Of a stretch of 64,000 bases of DNA, positions 10,464-23,700 are shown piece after piece. The number at the start of each line of letters is the position of its first letter. Within the stretch, counting starts at the first letter, position 1. This DNA is from Dysidea avara (Eukaryota; Porifera; Demospongiae; Dictyoceratida; Dysideidae), in NCBI RefSeq assembly GCF_963678975.1, contig NC_089275.1, positions 21,575,977-21,639,976 of the forward strand. The letters are read 5' to 3'. Position numbers and translations under genes: made by a program. Below the pieces are notes generated by a model. It saw only the letters and a list, made by a program, of their open reading frames with translations, was not told the origin of the DNA and searched no databases.

Positions 10464-13400
10464 GTTCCTCATTGACAAGATGTAATGTGAATCGCCAGCA
10501 GTGTTGTAGTCAGATAGTCCTGGACTTTGTTAATCATGCACTATCTACTGCTATTAACAATGAGACAGTAATCAGTCGTTTTACTGCTAGTGCATTTGCT
10601 ACAGCTCAAAATGCCATTGAAGAAACGAGGGATAGAGCCGACGGTATGGAATTACTACAACACCCTGTATATATATGTGATTGTTATGGTTAAAGTGTTT
10701 TGACCAAATCCAGTCATCTTACTGAATGCGCGTATCGTGAACTTCCCCATATGTGACCACATTGCATTATATGTATAATAGTTCACCCTAACCATACCAT
10801 TTTCCGTGCTAATAGCTATAGGGCTTGTCACAAAGTTGGGGCGCACACATAGGGACAGTAGATGCAGGGCTATAGGAGGAAATGGCATTTTATTGCTGTG
10901 ATAAAATGAGTAAGTCAGTGAGGTATGAAGAGCTCTGATGTCATAAGAACTCACACTCAGTTGTATGGTGATCTGTAGTACGTAGACTATGGAGCCATTT
11001 AATGGCACTTAACCACACCATTTATGCTAGAGTACTCTTTATCATCAGAACATCATCTGTACAAAACAACCAGCTTATAAAAGTGGGCGATTTTAAACCT
11101 CAGAGGGCTAGAAATCAGTAATGATTAAACATAATTATGCATGTGCTTATTATTCATAACTGAAGGATAGTTTTATGCTAAGGGTATTTCATTCAGTACA
11201 GCTAGACTGAACAACTTTGCAGAACTATTATTGGTAACCTCTATTTTACATCCACTTGCATACGTATAATATGTTTTACATTGAAATAACACAGTAACTT
11301 GTAAATGATTTTATGTACATTATATGCAAGTTAGCTTATTGGCTAACTAAGTATTTGATTAACCATTATCTGTGCATGGAACTAAAATTCGTGGCTAGGC
11401 CTGTGAAAACCAGGCATAGCTATGGGCACATAAAATTGCCTATACTTTTTCAAAGTTTTATGGGCATCATGACTCACAATATTATTGTGACATTAAAGTA
11501 TGGCTATGCAATTTTCATGTAGTCCTTATTAAACTTTCAATTGGCAGAGTTACAGAATACATGTAACTACTTGCCTGGTTTTCACAGGTCTACATTTGAG
11601 AGAATATGGCACATATTTTATGTATTACTCTTAAGTTATGTTTCAATTATGATCTCTTTGCAGAGATTCTGCGAGATATAACAGAGAATAACATAAGGCC
11701 ACTACTTCTTAGTGTTGTAAATCCTCCTACAACAGAATTTAGTGCAGCAGTTGACAAGGCAACAGCTGATATTGATACTACTCTAAATGGAAGCAAAGTT
11801 GATTTAAAAAACACTGTTGTAACATTCTTTAGAGCTGCAGCAATTGAATATTATAATTCCGCAGTTGAATTTGTAAAACAGAAACTAACATTGGGATCTA
11901 TAACAATATCTCTTCCTACACTTAATTTAACTCAGGAAAGATGTGCAATTGATGGAATACTTAAGCAGATTTATACTCACACTGATGCTACTGATCAGCT
12001 AATAGACTTGCTCCAGAATATTGCCACTGCAGTTAAAGTTATAAAAAAGGTTCATACGAAAATGTCAATATTTGTATAATGAAATAAGTTTGAATGCTAG
12101 TAAGAGATTAGTAGCATAAATTACTGAAACAAGAAAACTGTTTGGAAGAATTAAGTACGTGTTATCTTTACCAATGAGCTTTACTAAGTAAAGTGCATGA
12201 GCTTATTACGTACCTCATTTCTACTCTATTTTGTAAATCTTGGCTTGTGCTCTTCTGTTGTTCATCTTGGCTATATTCCTGGGTATAGCTTATATTAGTC
12301 TATGTTTTTATAGCTCAATTTTTATGGGCTAGTGGAGATGTGTGGGAGTGGTTTAGCTCTATGGCCTTGAAATTGTGTTTAAAACTTTCATAGCAGCTTT
12401 TAAGATTCTGCAAAGGACATGACAAAAATCAACCTTCTAAGGAGTCATCGTTGCTGTTAAAAAAACATCAACTAACAAGAGAAGATGTTCTCCCCAACCA
12501 CCTACAAATTAGGCTGTTTGTGCCCCCATCCCTTGCCAGCTCCTGGATCTGCTACTGCCACTGATCTTTTTCTTTTATATTCTAATGCCCTACCCACTTC
12601 TCTCAACCTTCATCCCTGTGTGGGCACTCATGACATAGCAGCACCACTGAAAAATATTATATTATAGTGGGATGGTTTGAAAAGAGGTTTTAAAGCACTG
12701 CATATGTGGTGAAAATTTGGTGGCTACACACAGTCACAAACTAGCCTTGGCAAGCTACATTCAATCATATACTTTAAATGGTTTGTAAAATTTTTGTTGA
12801 GAAGGTTACATACATATTTGTACCTACTTGTGTACATTTTGTATTTACATACTTCCTTTCCTAGCTTCTTCCTTTGTATGATCAACTGATTGTCAAGCTC
12901 AAGTCATTCAAGTTTTCACAAACATGTATAGATGTATTTATGGACAATTTTCTGTGCCGTTTTTGTTCGAATCAACCAAAGATGTGTCCAGGACGATGCA
13001 GTGAAATCATTGTTGGTTGTCTTTCACCACTTAACCAAGTTGTCGGACAGTTAGATGCCTCCTTTAAGTTGATTGCATGTAAGGAAATGGAATGTACAGT
13101 ATGACCATATGCAGCTGTGGATGGCTAAAATTAGTTATCAGGGTTGAAATCAGATTGGATGGCTTTGGTTTGTACAGTTTAACTACTTGGGATACTTGTC
13201 ATGTATAAGTTAGGGGTATTGCGTTGTAGCTAAACACATTGTGAAAGGTTCTCGCAAAAACTTCAGTACCAACAGGGGCATACATAGGAATCTTGAAAAG
13301 GAGTATCCACTACAACTAAGTGACTGTTGTATTAGAGTAGTTTATATTGCCTGAGTGCTTTATTAGGGTATCTCAATCTTTTCACAAAATCATCATTCAG

Positions 13401-16400
13401 AACAATGCTACAATGTGAAAAACTATTATTTAACTACCATATAGAGGGAAATTTTGGCGGGGGAGAACTATGGTGGCGAATTTGTGATATGCTACAAATT
13501 TGCCAAAGTTTAACCCACCAATTGCTTGTAGCACCTGAGATTAGCATCTTCACAGCTAAATATTTAGCTTCAATTCGCCAAAGTTTATTTTGCCAAAGTT
13601 TCCCTCTATACAGTATTAAAATGTGTCCTGTTCCTTAATAGATTCCAGATTCTGGAAACCTAAGATTTCAATTTCTTAACGTTTCAAGTAGTGTATAAAA
13701 TTGATAGGGGTTTTCTGAAACCCCTGGAAACCCCCTGGGTACACCCTGGTATCAAGATTAAGCTACTGCACTGCATATTCATGCGTATAAATGGTGAATG
13801 TTTACTCCTGTAGGAAGATATTAGCTAATGACCGTTGTCAGATGTGGTCATGGTTACCTTCAGATGGACATATATTAACAACCTTCAATTACTATCCCAG
13901 AGATACATAGCAACACGGTGTATCTAGAGAGAAAGCACAAGTCTGGGCTGCTGTATTCCAAGCAAGGCCTGTACAAATTCATGCCTACTAGTATTTGGGA
14001 TAGCCATTTATGTCATTGGGTCAACCATCCAATGATCTGATTATATTTCAACCCTTAATTATACTCATCAGTGTGCGTATCTATCCATTATATGTATAAA
14101 TACATGTATCAGATTTAGTTTTATTCATGTTGTATTATAGCAATTGTGAAGGGCATGATAGGATCTCAAGAAATAGCTACTAAAGCTGTTGATATTAATC
14201 GTATTCCAATCCTCTATGATAGGATGATTGCATCACTAAAATACTTTGATTTTGCAAACTTTACTTTTATAAAACAGGTATGTGTGTATGATTAAATGGC
14301 TGTCGCTTAATTTTATTGCTGTGTAGTAACTGGTGTTAACTTCTCAACAAACACATCCAAAATTATACAGTACACCATGTGCAATATTGGGTGTGGTCTT
14401 GCAAAACATTGTTATGGCTTTGGATTTCACAATGTTTTACAGGGAAAAAAGTATTAATGATTATTTTAGATTTATTGTAAGAAAACCTTGCCACTGCACA
14501 GAAGAGAAAAAGTTTAATAAGGATTGGTGATACCGTAATCTGCTTTAAAAATTCATATGCAAAAGCTTATTTTCTTGCATGAAATTTGTTTGCAATACAT
14601 AGAGCAGTCATTCATATGCAAAAATATTATTACACGAAAATTTTCACCATTAACTCTTTTTTTGCACAATATGTTTTGCACAAAATAAAGTAGCTAAAGT
14701 ATTTTTATAATTGGCCATATTTCCACATGCAGTCACTGACAAAGTTCCATAAAACAGTTAAAAATTTATAACATTATGTACAGTAGGACCTCCATTATCC
14801 AAACACCTACATTCCAGTTCAATCACAAAAGCATTGAGATAAGTGAATTTGTTCAAATAAATGAGGCCCATTCATTAATATACAGAGTTCCGTTCAACTA
14901 CTCTAATAGAACATACACTTACTTTAATAGAATGTTCAGAATACTCTAATAGAGTAGTCACTTATACTGTTCAGATAATTGAGTGCATAAATAGTGCATG
15001 TATGTGTATACACATGCACTAGTTGTTCATTTGTATTTTTTACTGCTGCTGTGTTGTGTGTATGCGTCCGTGTGTGCGTGCGTGTGTGCGTGCGTGCGTG
15101 CATGCATGCATTGTATCAATCAGACTTCTCACCTTTTATCAACTAGCTTCTTACTTCATGTGGAGTAGAAGTTCCTACTATTCCTACACTACCACCAGTA
15201 ACACTACCACCAATAACACCACCAGTAACACTACCACCAGTAACACTACCACCAGTAACACCACCAGTAACACTACCACCAGTAACACTACCACCAGTAA
15301 CACCACCAGTAACACTACCACCAGTAACACCACCAGTAACACTACCACCAGTAACACTACCACCAGTAACACCACCAGTAACACCACCAGTAACACTACC
15401 ACCAGTAACACTACCACCAGTAACATTACCACCAGTAACACTACCAGTAACATTACCACAAACAACACTACCTCCTATAACATTACCTCCAGTGACTAGA
15501 CCACCTAATCCATTTGGTCGTTTTGGTAAAAGAGACATTAATGGTATTGATGAATATCTCACAAAAAAGTACAAGCGTCAACTCAGTATACCTCAAGTCA
15601 GAATTAACATGTCACTGTTTAATACACTGATAAACATCGATAATTTGGGAAGTGATCAAATAGCAAATGGTAAGTTATGTATTTCATGCTAGTGCATGTG
15701 ATGTTAAATAACATAATTTGTATGCATGTAATGTGTACATGATTGCTATGTGTGTATTTGTTGATTTGTAAATATGCAAAAATAATATGCATGTACAGTA
15801 TACACTGCAACTGACCAGGTCTAAAGAATATATCTTAAAGGATTACCATACATTGTGCTAAGTGTTAAGCATATAAAATTAGAGAAGATCATTATCATTC
15901 ATGCGTAACAGTCAAGATTTCGGACACATGTATGTTTGCAGTTGCTAGATGCAGTATAGTGATCATCTTTTTGTATTATTATGTACTCTATATGTCTTGA
16001 TATACGTGACCCGGTCTGCGAAAAGGGGTCTTATAGCCTTTCCAATTATCCAAGTTTGGCTAATCATAACTCCTAATCTGCTACAGCTATCACCATGTAA
16101 TTGCACTCACATCTAGTGCTATGTTAAGAGTGTGTAGTGACCAAATTGTAGACTTGTACCACATTCACATGTCACGTTATGGGTTACCAAATATATGCAA
16201 TTGAAAAGGCTATAAGACCCCTTTTCGCAGACCGGGTCACTATTATTACAGTGACTCTAAAGTAGACGTTCAGTTATCTACCCTCATATTGAAAATGACT
16301 GTACTATTAGAGTATTTTGTGTAGTGTGTTCTATTAGAGTATTATGTCATAGCTCGGTATAGAAATGTATGGGGCTTCAGTTATTTGTACACTTATCTGA

Positions 16401-16948
16401 ATACTTTTATCATTGCCTGAGAACAATGAGGATTAGATAACCAAAGGGTTCATTGCAATAATACAATATTAAAAATTACTTGTTGAATTTTTCTAGCAAT
16501 TGAGAGATTCTGTAGTCCTAACTATAGTGTGCCTATTTCAAATTTTGAGTTTAAAATAACTGCAGAAAATGGAAATTGTTCTTATGGAATTGATAATGTT
16601 GGAACATACAACAGCACATTCAACAAAAAAGATGTAGTTGATCAAGTAAATGAAAACCCTGCTGGCCATTTTAATTACACTCAACTAATTGATGAAGCAA
16701 AGAACCACACTTATGTGGTAACAGAAGTGTTTGAAGATGGTGAAATCCCTGAGTCTATGTTCTCCATGTTCTTACCTGAAGAGACACTTCCTACCACTAC
16801 CTTTCAAGATGTTCCACCAAAGAAAAGGAAGAAAAATCGAGTCAAGTACATGTGCTATCCAACTCCTCCCAACTATGTTTATGATGCACCCAAACACAGA
16901 AACAGAAAGAAGGTTGATTATGTCTGCTATCCTCGAGATCGTAACTGA
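10464..16948 (+). CDS. Glypican-like protein, copy A (first exon not found)
   Basis: Exons found: 10,464-10,643; 11,664-12,049; 12,865-13,078; 14,141-14,277; 15,147-15,669; 16,497-16,948. All have GT/AG borders and the same phases as copies B and C, giving 631 codons without the signal-peptide exon. Domain marks: CNVNRQQCC (N-terminal CC block); QTCIDVFMDNFLCRFC, then CPGRCSEIIVGCLSPLNQ (Cys-rich core); DINRIPILYDRM; TSCGVE; basic sites GKRD and KKYKRQ; NGNCSYG, then DQVNENPAG (C-terminal core). Glypicans are extracellular proteoglycan cores that bind Wnt, Hedgehog, BMP and FGF ligands; that role is inferred from the family. Two features are odd. Exon 15,147-15,669 contains about 21 TLPPV/TPPV repeats. 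The last exon ends in a basic tail (KKRKKNRVKYMCYP ... RKKVDYVCYPRDRN) with no GPI-type hydrophobic end. AATAAA follows at 17,114. I could not find exon 1 upstream of 10,464. Confidence 0.82.
10644..11663 (+). other. Glypican A intron (about 1.0 kb)
   Basis: Starts GTATGG and ends TTTGCAG. It holds no recognisable element; the ORFs in it (for example 11,313-11,522 plus and 10,655-11,008 minus) show no family resemblance. Confidence 0.7.
13440..13610. mobile_element. MITE, 171 bp, with TATAGAGGGAAA ends
   Basis: It starts TATAGAGGGAAATTTTGGCG and ends with its imperfect reverse complement (GCCAAAGTTTCCCTCTATA). It lies in glypican A intron 13,079-14,140. TA at both ends suggests a TA target. 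Confidence 0.85.
14550..14695. repeat. AT-rich repeat related to the insertion at 9,655-9,845
   Basis: It shares the segments TTCATATGCAAAA and AGAGCAGTCATTCAT with the AT-rich foldback nested in the element at 9,219-10,021. It lies in the glypican A intron 14,278-15,146. Confidence 0.5.
14784..14960. mobile_element. Pogo/Tigger-like terminus fragment
   Basis: ACAGTAGGACCTCCATTATC at 14,784 resembles the CAGTNGGACCTC ends typical of pogo/Tigger-type elements. It is followed by decayed sequence and by two copies of the dispersed CTCTAATAGA motif (reverse strand). Confidence 0.5.
15186..15497 (+). repeat. Coding minisatellite: Thr-Leu-Pro-Pro-Val repeats in glypican A
   Basis: Units of 15 bp (TLPPV) and 12 bp (TPPV) alternate about 21 times, all multiples of three, so the exon stays open. 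They sit between the conserved TSCG cysteine and the basic GKR/KYKR site. The composition (Thr and Pro) suits mucin-type O-glycosylation, which is inference. Copies B and C have only a short PPP linker or nothing here. Confidence 0.92.
16003..16241. mobile_element. GTGACC-family MITE, second subfamily (copy in glypican A intron)
   Basis: The ends TACGTGACCCGGTCTGCGAA and inverted TTCGCAGACCGGGTCACTA are nearly perfect. The arms continue as AAGGGGTCTTATAGCCTTTCC, and a related copy is at 34,995-35,224. It lies in the intron 15,670-16,496. Confidence 0.85.
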
Positions 16949-17113
16949 TAAATGTTGAACAACAAAATTGACATGTTAGATGGTATATACAAATGCATGC
17001 ACTAGATATGTCAATGCTCAACATTGCATTGTGCCAGTAATTTTCCTGATTGTATAATATTATAAAGTATTAGTTTGTATAGCATTTCAATTACTGCACT
17101 ATTGATTGTTAAC

Positions 17114-17119
17114 AATAAA
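17114..17119 (+). promoter_or_regulatory. Possible polyadenylation signal of glypican A
   Basis: AATAAA lies about 165 bases after the stop codon of glypican A. Confidence 0.45.
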
Positions 17120-18285
17120 CATTCTAAGACTAATATTATAATAGTTCAAATGCACACACCTGTTCTCCCTTTATCTATGTGTAAGGAATTGATGTAAGCT
17201 TGCACTGTTCTTGTTATTTCTGTACCTTTATTTACTATATAACAAACATTGATAATTTGGTGGTCCTGCTACATAACTACAAAAGCTCAAATTTCATATG
17301 GAGTTTCCTAGGCTGAAACTCATTCCCTACACTCCTGGTTGACGGATCATATTAGGCATACAAGACTGTGTCATACAGTGGCTAAAAGCTATTCTTTTAG
17401 TAAAGCTCTTTTCACTATAGTAGCACTCAGAATTGACACATCTGAATGATGTGTTCACACTCAGGGGGAGTACTTGCAGAATTTTCATACCTGGTTATAA
17501 ACCTAACAACTAATCTGTAATTGCTACTATCATTCAGAATTACATTATATATACAGTACTGTATAAGACCCTACTAATTGAAAACTGATGAGAGGAAATA
17601 TAATTATTAAATTTTAGTCTTCTGTCATGGAATATTGGCAGTGAGTGAATCTCAATAGCCAACGTATTAATAGGCTTGAGCCTATTATGCTTTTGAAATT
17701 GCCTATTATGCTATTAAGTAATGATCCAAAATTTCCCCTATTATGCTCCAATTATGCCCAGTTGTGTCCCATTATGCTCCCAATATGCTATTATAATTGA
17801 TTTGATGGCTCTATTAATGCATCTGTGAACGTTCTATTAGGTATATCTATCTTTAACTAGTCTTTCCTTCACAAGTAACTATAAATCTGATTTTTGTTGT
17901 GTCTGCACACTATCCCATTCTGTACCTTACAAAATATGCACAGTTTTAACTTCTTTGATAACCAATACACAAAAAGTGTGCTTATTGTGCTGGCATTATG
18001 TTCAATACTTTACCTACCTATTATACCCCAAATTAATAATTATGCTGGCATAAACGGTGCAGGCTTATGTATTAAACTTTAAAACACAACAAAATTAAGA
18101 TGCATTGATAAATTTCCACTGATGTGACATCTTCACATTGCATGTGTGTTTGTCAACATAAACATTAACCTATAAAACCTTTTTGTTAAGTTATTTACTT
18201 AAATTGGGAAAATGATACAGATTTTACAACAGAAGTTATCATCCACTAGTACACATAGCATGATAGCTATAGAGTGCAAGTGAAC

Positions 18286-18312
18286 ATATATATATATATA
18301 TATATATATATA
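18286..18312. repeat. (TA)n microsatellite
   Basis: Uninterrupted TA dinucleotides, about 13 units. Confidence 0.95.
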
Positions 18313-18780
18313 CAGTAGTTATACAGTTAGTAAGGTCGTGCAAAGTTGATTACATGTTTCTGGTCCTATCGATTTCCCAAATTGACTAGGTTAGCACCAG
18401 GTTTTTTTTTCCAACTTTTTGATGTGGTACACTATAGCAGTACATGAAATTACAAAGTTAATGTATAAAGTTAGTGCATCTTTAAGAGTGTTTACAAGAC
18501 ATAAAAATCTTTCAACAGATATTAAATATTATAATTTTTTGTATACATGGTGATTACACAACTCATTCAGCAAAAAAATGACAGGGAGAGAACTAGAAAC
18601 ATATAATTAACTTTTCATGACCTAAATGTAAAATATGACAATATTAAATTAGACCTTGGTAACACAAATACGGTTTGGGCAGTTTATATACATCCTAGTG
18701 ACATATAGTAGGGTGCTATATATACATTCCATTAGCCATGTATAATATAGCTAATGATCAGTGCACAACCTGCATGCATA

Positions 18781-19041
18781 ATATGTGACTGAATTTCCGA
18801 AAAGGTGCCTTTTTCACACACAGAATTTGACCCTTTTTTTTGAGCTTTGAAGCATGTAACTTTTGTATCTTTGTATACAATTGTCTGACATTTTCCATCA
18901 ATGCAGCTAATGTATCTGTCTACATTTTGAAATTAAGAGCAATTTAATTACTCAGTATATGGAGTCAAGTGTTATGTCATTTTGTTTGCTGGTATGTAAA
19001 ATGTTTGGAAAAGGTACCTTTTCACAAATCTGGTCACTTAT
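18781..19041. mobile_element. GTGACC-family MITE, copy 2
   Basis: It matches 8,963-9,219 over its whole length, including GAAAAGGTACC near both ends and the interior GGAGTCAAGTGTTA segment. Confidence 0.85.
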
Positions 19042-20208
19042 ATGGTCACTTTATTGTATTGTATGTAGAGTGGAGGATCCTGTCTAAACTAGTCACAAAC
19101 TTTCTTGGCAATTGGCCTCTTAGACAGGTGAATTAGTATATAACATCCCACTTAAAGTTGAGTTGGCCTTTCTATACAGGTGGCCACTAAGGCATGTTCC
19201 ACTGTACAGTTGTGTATCCCTACATGCACAAACATCTTGTTCATAACAATTATTACTGTAATGAAATTGAAGCAAATAATACTATGAGACTACATGATTA
19301 CATACATATGTTATACTGTAACTGTTTTGCTACATTGAAAGTAATAACCATAGCTACGTACCTAGATGCTTCCTAATACGATTCTTACTGACAAAGGGAT
19401 GTTCTCATGAGTTTAGTGATGTTTTCTCATAATTTGTAATAGCTGTTTGATATGTTGAAACTAGTTTGGGTATAGTTTGGTAAGTTTTTGTTTTGCTATT
19501 TGGTTATACTGTATGTTTTCCTGCACTGAAACATAGCTGTACTTTTAGGTACTTATAATACTGGCATACAGTTGTAGATGCTATTGTTGCATTTTGAAAT
19601 TGATACAGATGTCTGTATTTTAATAAACCATGTATCTTTGAATGTTAAACCTTTTATACAATAACAGTAGTAATAATGAAAGCAATTATTTAGTATTTAA
19701 TTGATAATAATATGCATCAATTCTGATTCATAGCTACAGTGTTACTCATGTGTACTGTACCATTTATGATGCACTACTGCTTTAGTACCCATCATGATGA
19801 TTCAAACTAAGTAGGTCTTTTCATGACCTTTACTTCACAAATTTGCTGCATAGCTAGCCTTCATCACAATGTCACTACATACATACAGCTATAAGCTCCA
19901 GCATCACTCACGCGCTAACTTACAAATGCCTTCAAGCTCTAATTTTGGTGAATAGTATGTAGTTTAAGGTATATATGTTTAATGCAAAGGTACAGCACAT
20001 TGCATTTTCATTTCTTGGCTTGCAAAGAATACTTTATATTATAACTTAGTAGTTGCTAATAATAACTTAAAGTGAAAAACCAGCTGGGCTGGACCCTATA
20101 ACTTGGAATAAGTGTCCCACTATATAGACTCTCTATTCAACTAACTACCCACTGTCTTGGTATTTACACTCTAGCTATTGCATATGTGTATATGCGTTTG
20201 CTATAATA

Positions 20209-20537
20209 TATCTAATCAAAAACAGCCAAGCTGTAAAAAAAAGGTGCGGCCCCCAAAAAGGCCATGGTGAAAAAAGATGTGAAATCCAAGATGGTGGCCA
20301 AGAAATGGCTGTGATGGTAGGTTAATGGTAAAAATTTTAATAACGACAATTCAGGTGAATTTTGTGCCGCTTGGTCTTGGCACCAAATTCACCTGAATTG
20401 TCGTTATTAAAATTTTTACCATTAACCTACCATCACAGCCATTTCTTGGCCGCCACCTTGGATTTCACATCCTTTTTCACCATGGCCTTTTTGGGGGCCG
20501 CACCTTTTTTTACAGCTTGGCTGTTTTTGATTAGATA
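20209..20537. repeat. Near-perfect 329-bp hairpin (inverted repeat)
   Basis: The left arm starts TATCTAATCAAAAACAGCCA and the right arm ends with its reverse complement. The arms are about 155 bases each, separated by about 10 bases near 20,370, with very few mismatches noticed (for example GGTGGCC versus GGCCGCC). The arms carry GGTGCGGCCCCCAAAAAGG near the outside. There is no coding capacity. Confidence 0.95.
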
Positions 20538-20750
20538 ACACTTCTTTTTGTATTTGTATACTGCAAAGCCGGCCTATGGCTGGCTTTGTGGCTTTTTTAA
20601 TCCATGTGTTTTTTTCTTTACCACAGGAAGAAGAAAAGAACTTGAAGAAGATTTTTAATACTTCAATTATTTTTGATTTTATTAGTAATTATACAAATTA
20701 TATACATATATTTATTACATGCCCATTATTCCCCACAGGATATTATTTTG

Positions 20751-23700
20751 CAGCTGATCTCTCTACTGGGTGACTTGAAATGTAGCTGAACTATATACAG
20801 GATGGTTTCTTATTGTAGCTGAACTCTCTACAAGGTGACCTCTTCTAGCTGGTCTCTCTACAGGGTGATTTGTTTCTAGCTGAACTCTCTACAGGTGATT
20901 TGTTTGTAGCTAAACTCTCTACATGGTGGTTTCTTTGTACCTGAACTCTCTACATGATGGTTTCTTTGTAGCTGAACTCTCTATAAGGTGACTTTGTCTA
21001 GCTGAACTCTCTACAGGGTGATTTTTTTGTAGCTGAGCTCTCTATAGGGTGATTTGTTTGCAGTTGAACTCTCTACTTGGTGGTTTCTTTGTAGCTGAAC
21101 TCTCTACATGATGGTTTCTTTGTAGCTGAACTCTCTACAAGGTAACTTCTTCTCTACAGGGTGATTTGTTGTAGTTGAACTCTCTACTTGGTGATTTCTT
21201 TGTAGCTGAACTCTCTACATGATAGTTTCTTTGTAGCTGAACTCTCTACAAGGTGACTTCTTCCAGGTGATCTCTCTACTGGGTGATTTGTTTCTAGCTG
21301 AACTCTCTACAGGTGATTTGTTTGCAGCTAAACTCTCTACTTGGTGGTTTCTTTGTAGCTGAACTCTCTACATGATGGTTTCTTTGTAGCTGAACTCTCT
21401 ACAAGGTAACTTCTTCTCTACAGGGTGATTTGTTGTAGTTGAATTCTCTACAGGATGGTTTGTTTGAGGCTGAACTCTCTACATGGCGGTTTCTTTGTAG
21501 CTGAACTCTCTACAGAGTGCAGCTGAACTCTGTACATGATGGTTTCTTTGTAACTGATCATGAACACTCTACAAGGTGACTTCTTCTAGCTGATCTTTCT
21601 ACAGGGTGAATTGTTTGTAGCTGACCTATCTACAAGGTAACTTCTTCTAGCTGATTTCTCTAAAGGGTGATTTGTTTGTAGCTGAACTCTCTACATGATG
21701 GTTTCTTTGTTGCTGAACTCTCTACAAGGTGACTTCTTCTAGCTGATCCCTCTACAGGGGGATTTGTTTGTAGCTGAACTCTCTACAGGTGATTTATTTA
21801 CAGCTGAACTCTTTATGTGGTGGTTTCTTTGTAGCTGAACTCTCTACAAGGTAACTTCTTCTAGCTGATCTCTCTACAGAGAGATTTGTTTGTAGCTGAA
21901 CTCTCTACAGGCGATTTGTTTGCAGTTGAACTCTCTACATGTTGGTTTCTTTGTAGCTGAACTCTCTACAAGGTAACTTCTTCTCTACAGGGTGATTTAT
22001 TGTAGTTGAATTCTCTACAGGGTGGTTTGTTTGAGGCTGAACTTTCTACATGGCGGTTTCTTTGTAGCTGAACTCTCTACAGAGTGATTTGTTTGCAGCT
22101 GAACTCTCTACATGATGGTTTCTTTGTAACTGATCATGTACACTCTACAACGTGACTTCTTCTAGCTGATCTTTCTACAGGGTGAATTGTTTGTAGCTGA
22201 ACTATCTACAAGGTAACTTCTTCTAGCTGATCTCTCTACAGGGTGATTTGTTTGTAGCTGATCTCTCTACAAGTTGATTTGTGTGTAGCTGATCTTTCTG
22301 CAGGTTGATTTTTTAGCCGATCTCACTACAGGGTAATTTGTTTGTAGCTGAACACTCTATAAGGTGATTTGTTTGTAGCTGATCTCTTTGCAGGTTGATT
22401 TGTTTTAGCTGAACTCTCTACAGGGTGATTTGCTTGTAGCTGAACTCCTTACATTGTGTCTAGTTTTTAGCTAATGTCTCTACAGGGTGGTTTTTTTTTA
22501 GCTAAACTCTCTACAGGGTGATTTGTTTCTAGCTTATCTCTCTACAGGTTGATTTGTTTGTAGCTGATCTCTCTACAGGGTACTTTGTTTATAGCTGACC
22601 TCTCTTCAGGGTGATTTGTTTCTAGCTGATCACTCTACAGGGTGATTTGCTTGTAGTTGAACTCCTTACATTGTGTCTAGTTTCTATCTGATCTCTCTAC
22701 AGGGTGATTTGTTTGTAGCTGATCTCTCTACAAGTTGATTTGTGTGTAGCTGATCTCTCTGTAGGTTGATGTATTTGTAGCCGATCTCTCTACAGGGTAA
22801 TTTGTTTGTAGCTGAACTCTCTATAAGGTGATTTGTTTGTAGCTGAACTCCTTACATTGTGTCTAGTTTCTAGCTGATGTCTCTACAGGTTGATTTGTTT
22901 GTAGCTGAACTCTCTACAGGGTGATTTGCTTGTAGCTGAACTCCTTACATTGTGTGTAGTTTCTAGCTGATCTCTCTACAGGGTGATTTGTTTGTAGCTG
23001 ATCTCTCTACAAATTGATTTGTGTGTAGCTGATCTCTCTGCAGGTTGATTTGTTTGTAGCCGATCTCTCTACAGGGTAATTTGTTTGTAGCTGAACTCTC
23101 TATAAGGTGATTTGTTTGTAGCTGATCTTTCTGCAGGTTGATTTGTTTTAGCTGAACTCTCTACAGGGTGATTGCTTGTAGCTGAACTCCTTACATTGTG
23201 TCTAGTTTCTAGCTGATCTCTCTACAGGATGATTTGTTTGTAGCTGATCTCTATACAAGTTGATTTGTGTGTAGCTGATCTCTCTGCAGGTTGATTTGTT
23301 TGTAGCCAATTTCTCTACCAGGTAATTTGTTTGTAACTGAACTCTCTATAAGGTGATTTGTTTGTAGCTGATCTCTCTGCAAGTTGATTTGTTTTAGCTG
23401 AACTCTCTACAGGGTGATTGCTTGTAGCTGAACTCCTTGCATTGTGTCTAGTTCTAGCTGATGTCTCTACAGGGTGATTTGCTTGTAGCTGAACTCTCTA
23501 CAGGCTGATTTGTTTCTAGCTTATCTCTCTACAGGTTGATTTGTGTGTAACTGATCTCTCTACAAGCTGATTTGTTTGTAGCTGCAGGTTGAATTGTTTC
23601 CAGCTGATCTCTCTACAAGTTGATTTGTTTATTGCTGATTGCTCTAAAGGTTGATTTGTTTGCAGCTGAACTCTCTGCAAAGTGTTTTGTTTGTAGTTGA

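Larger units (their letters stand above)
16949..20208. other. Intergenic DNA downstream of glypican A
   Basis: No gene is supported. It contains a run of CCTATTATGCT-like words (17,680-17,800), a (TA)n tract (18,286-18,312), a GTGACC MITE (18,781-19,041) and a pogo-like decayed segment around 19,060-19,210 (GGATCCTGTCTAAAC ... GTTCCACTGTACAG). Confidence 0.6.

Noticed and set aside
15023-15499. 158-codon plus-strand ORF rich in SNTTT
   Set aside because: It is an out-of-frame reading of the glypican A TLPPV repeat; the supported exon frame starts at 15,147.
15143-15574. 143-codon minus-strand ORF of GGSVTGG repeats
   Set aside because: Antisense reading of the same repeat, with no independent evidence.
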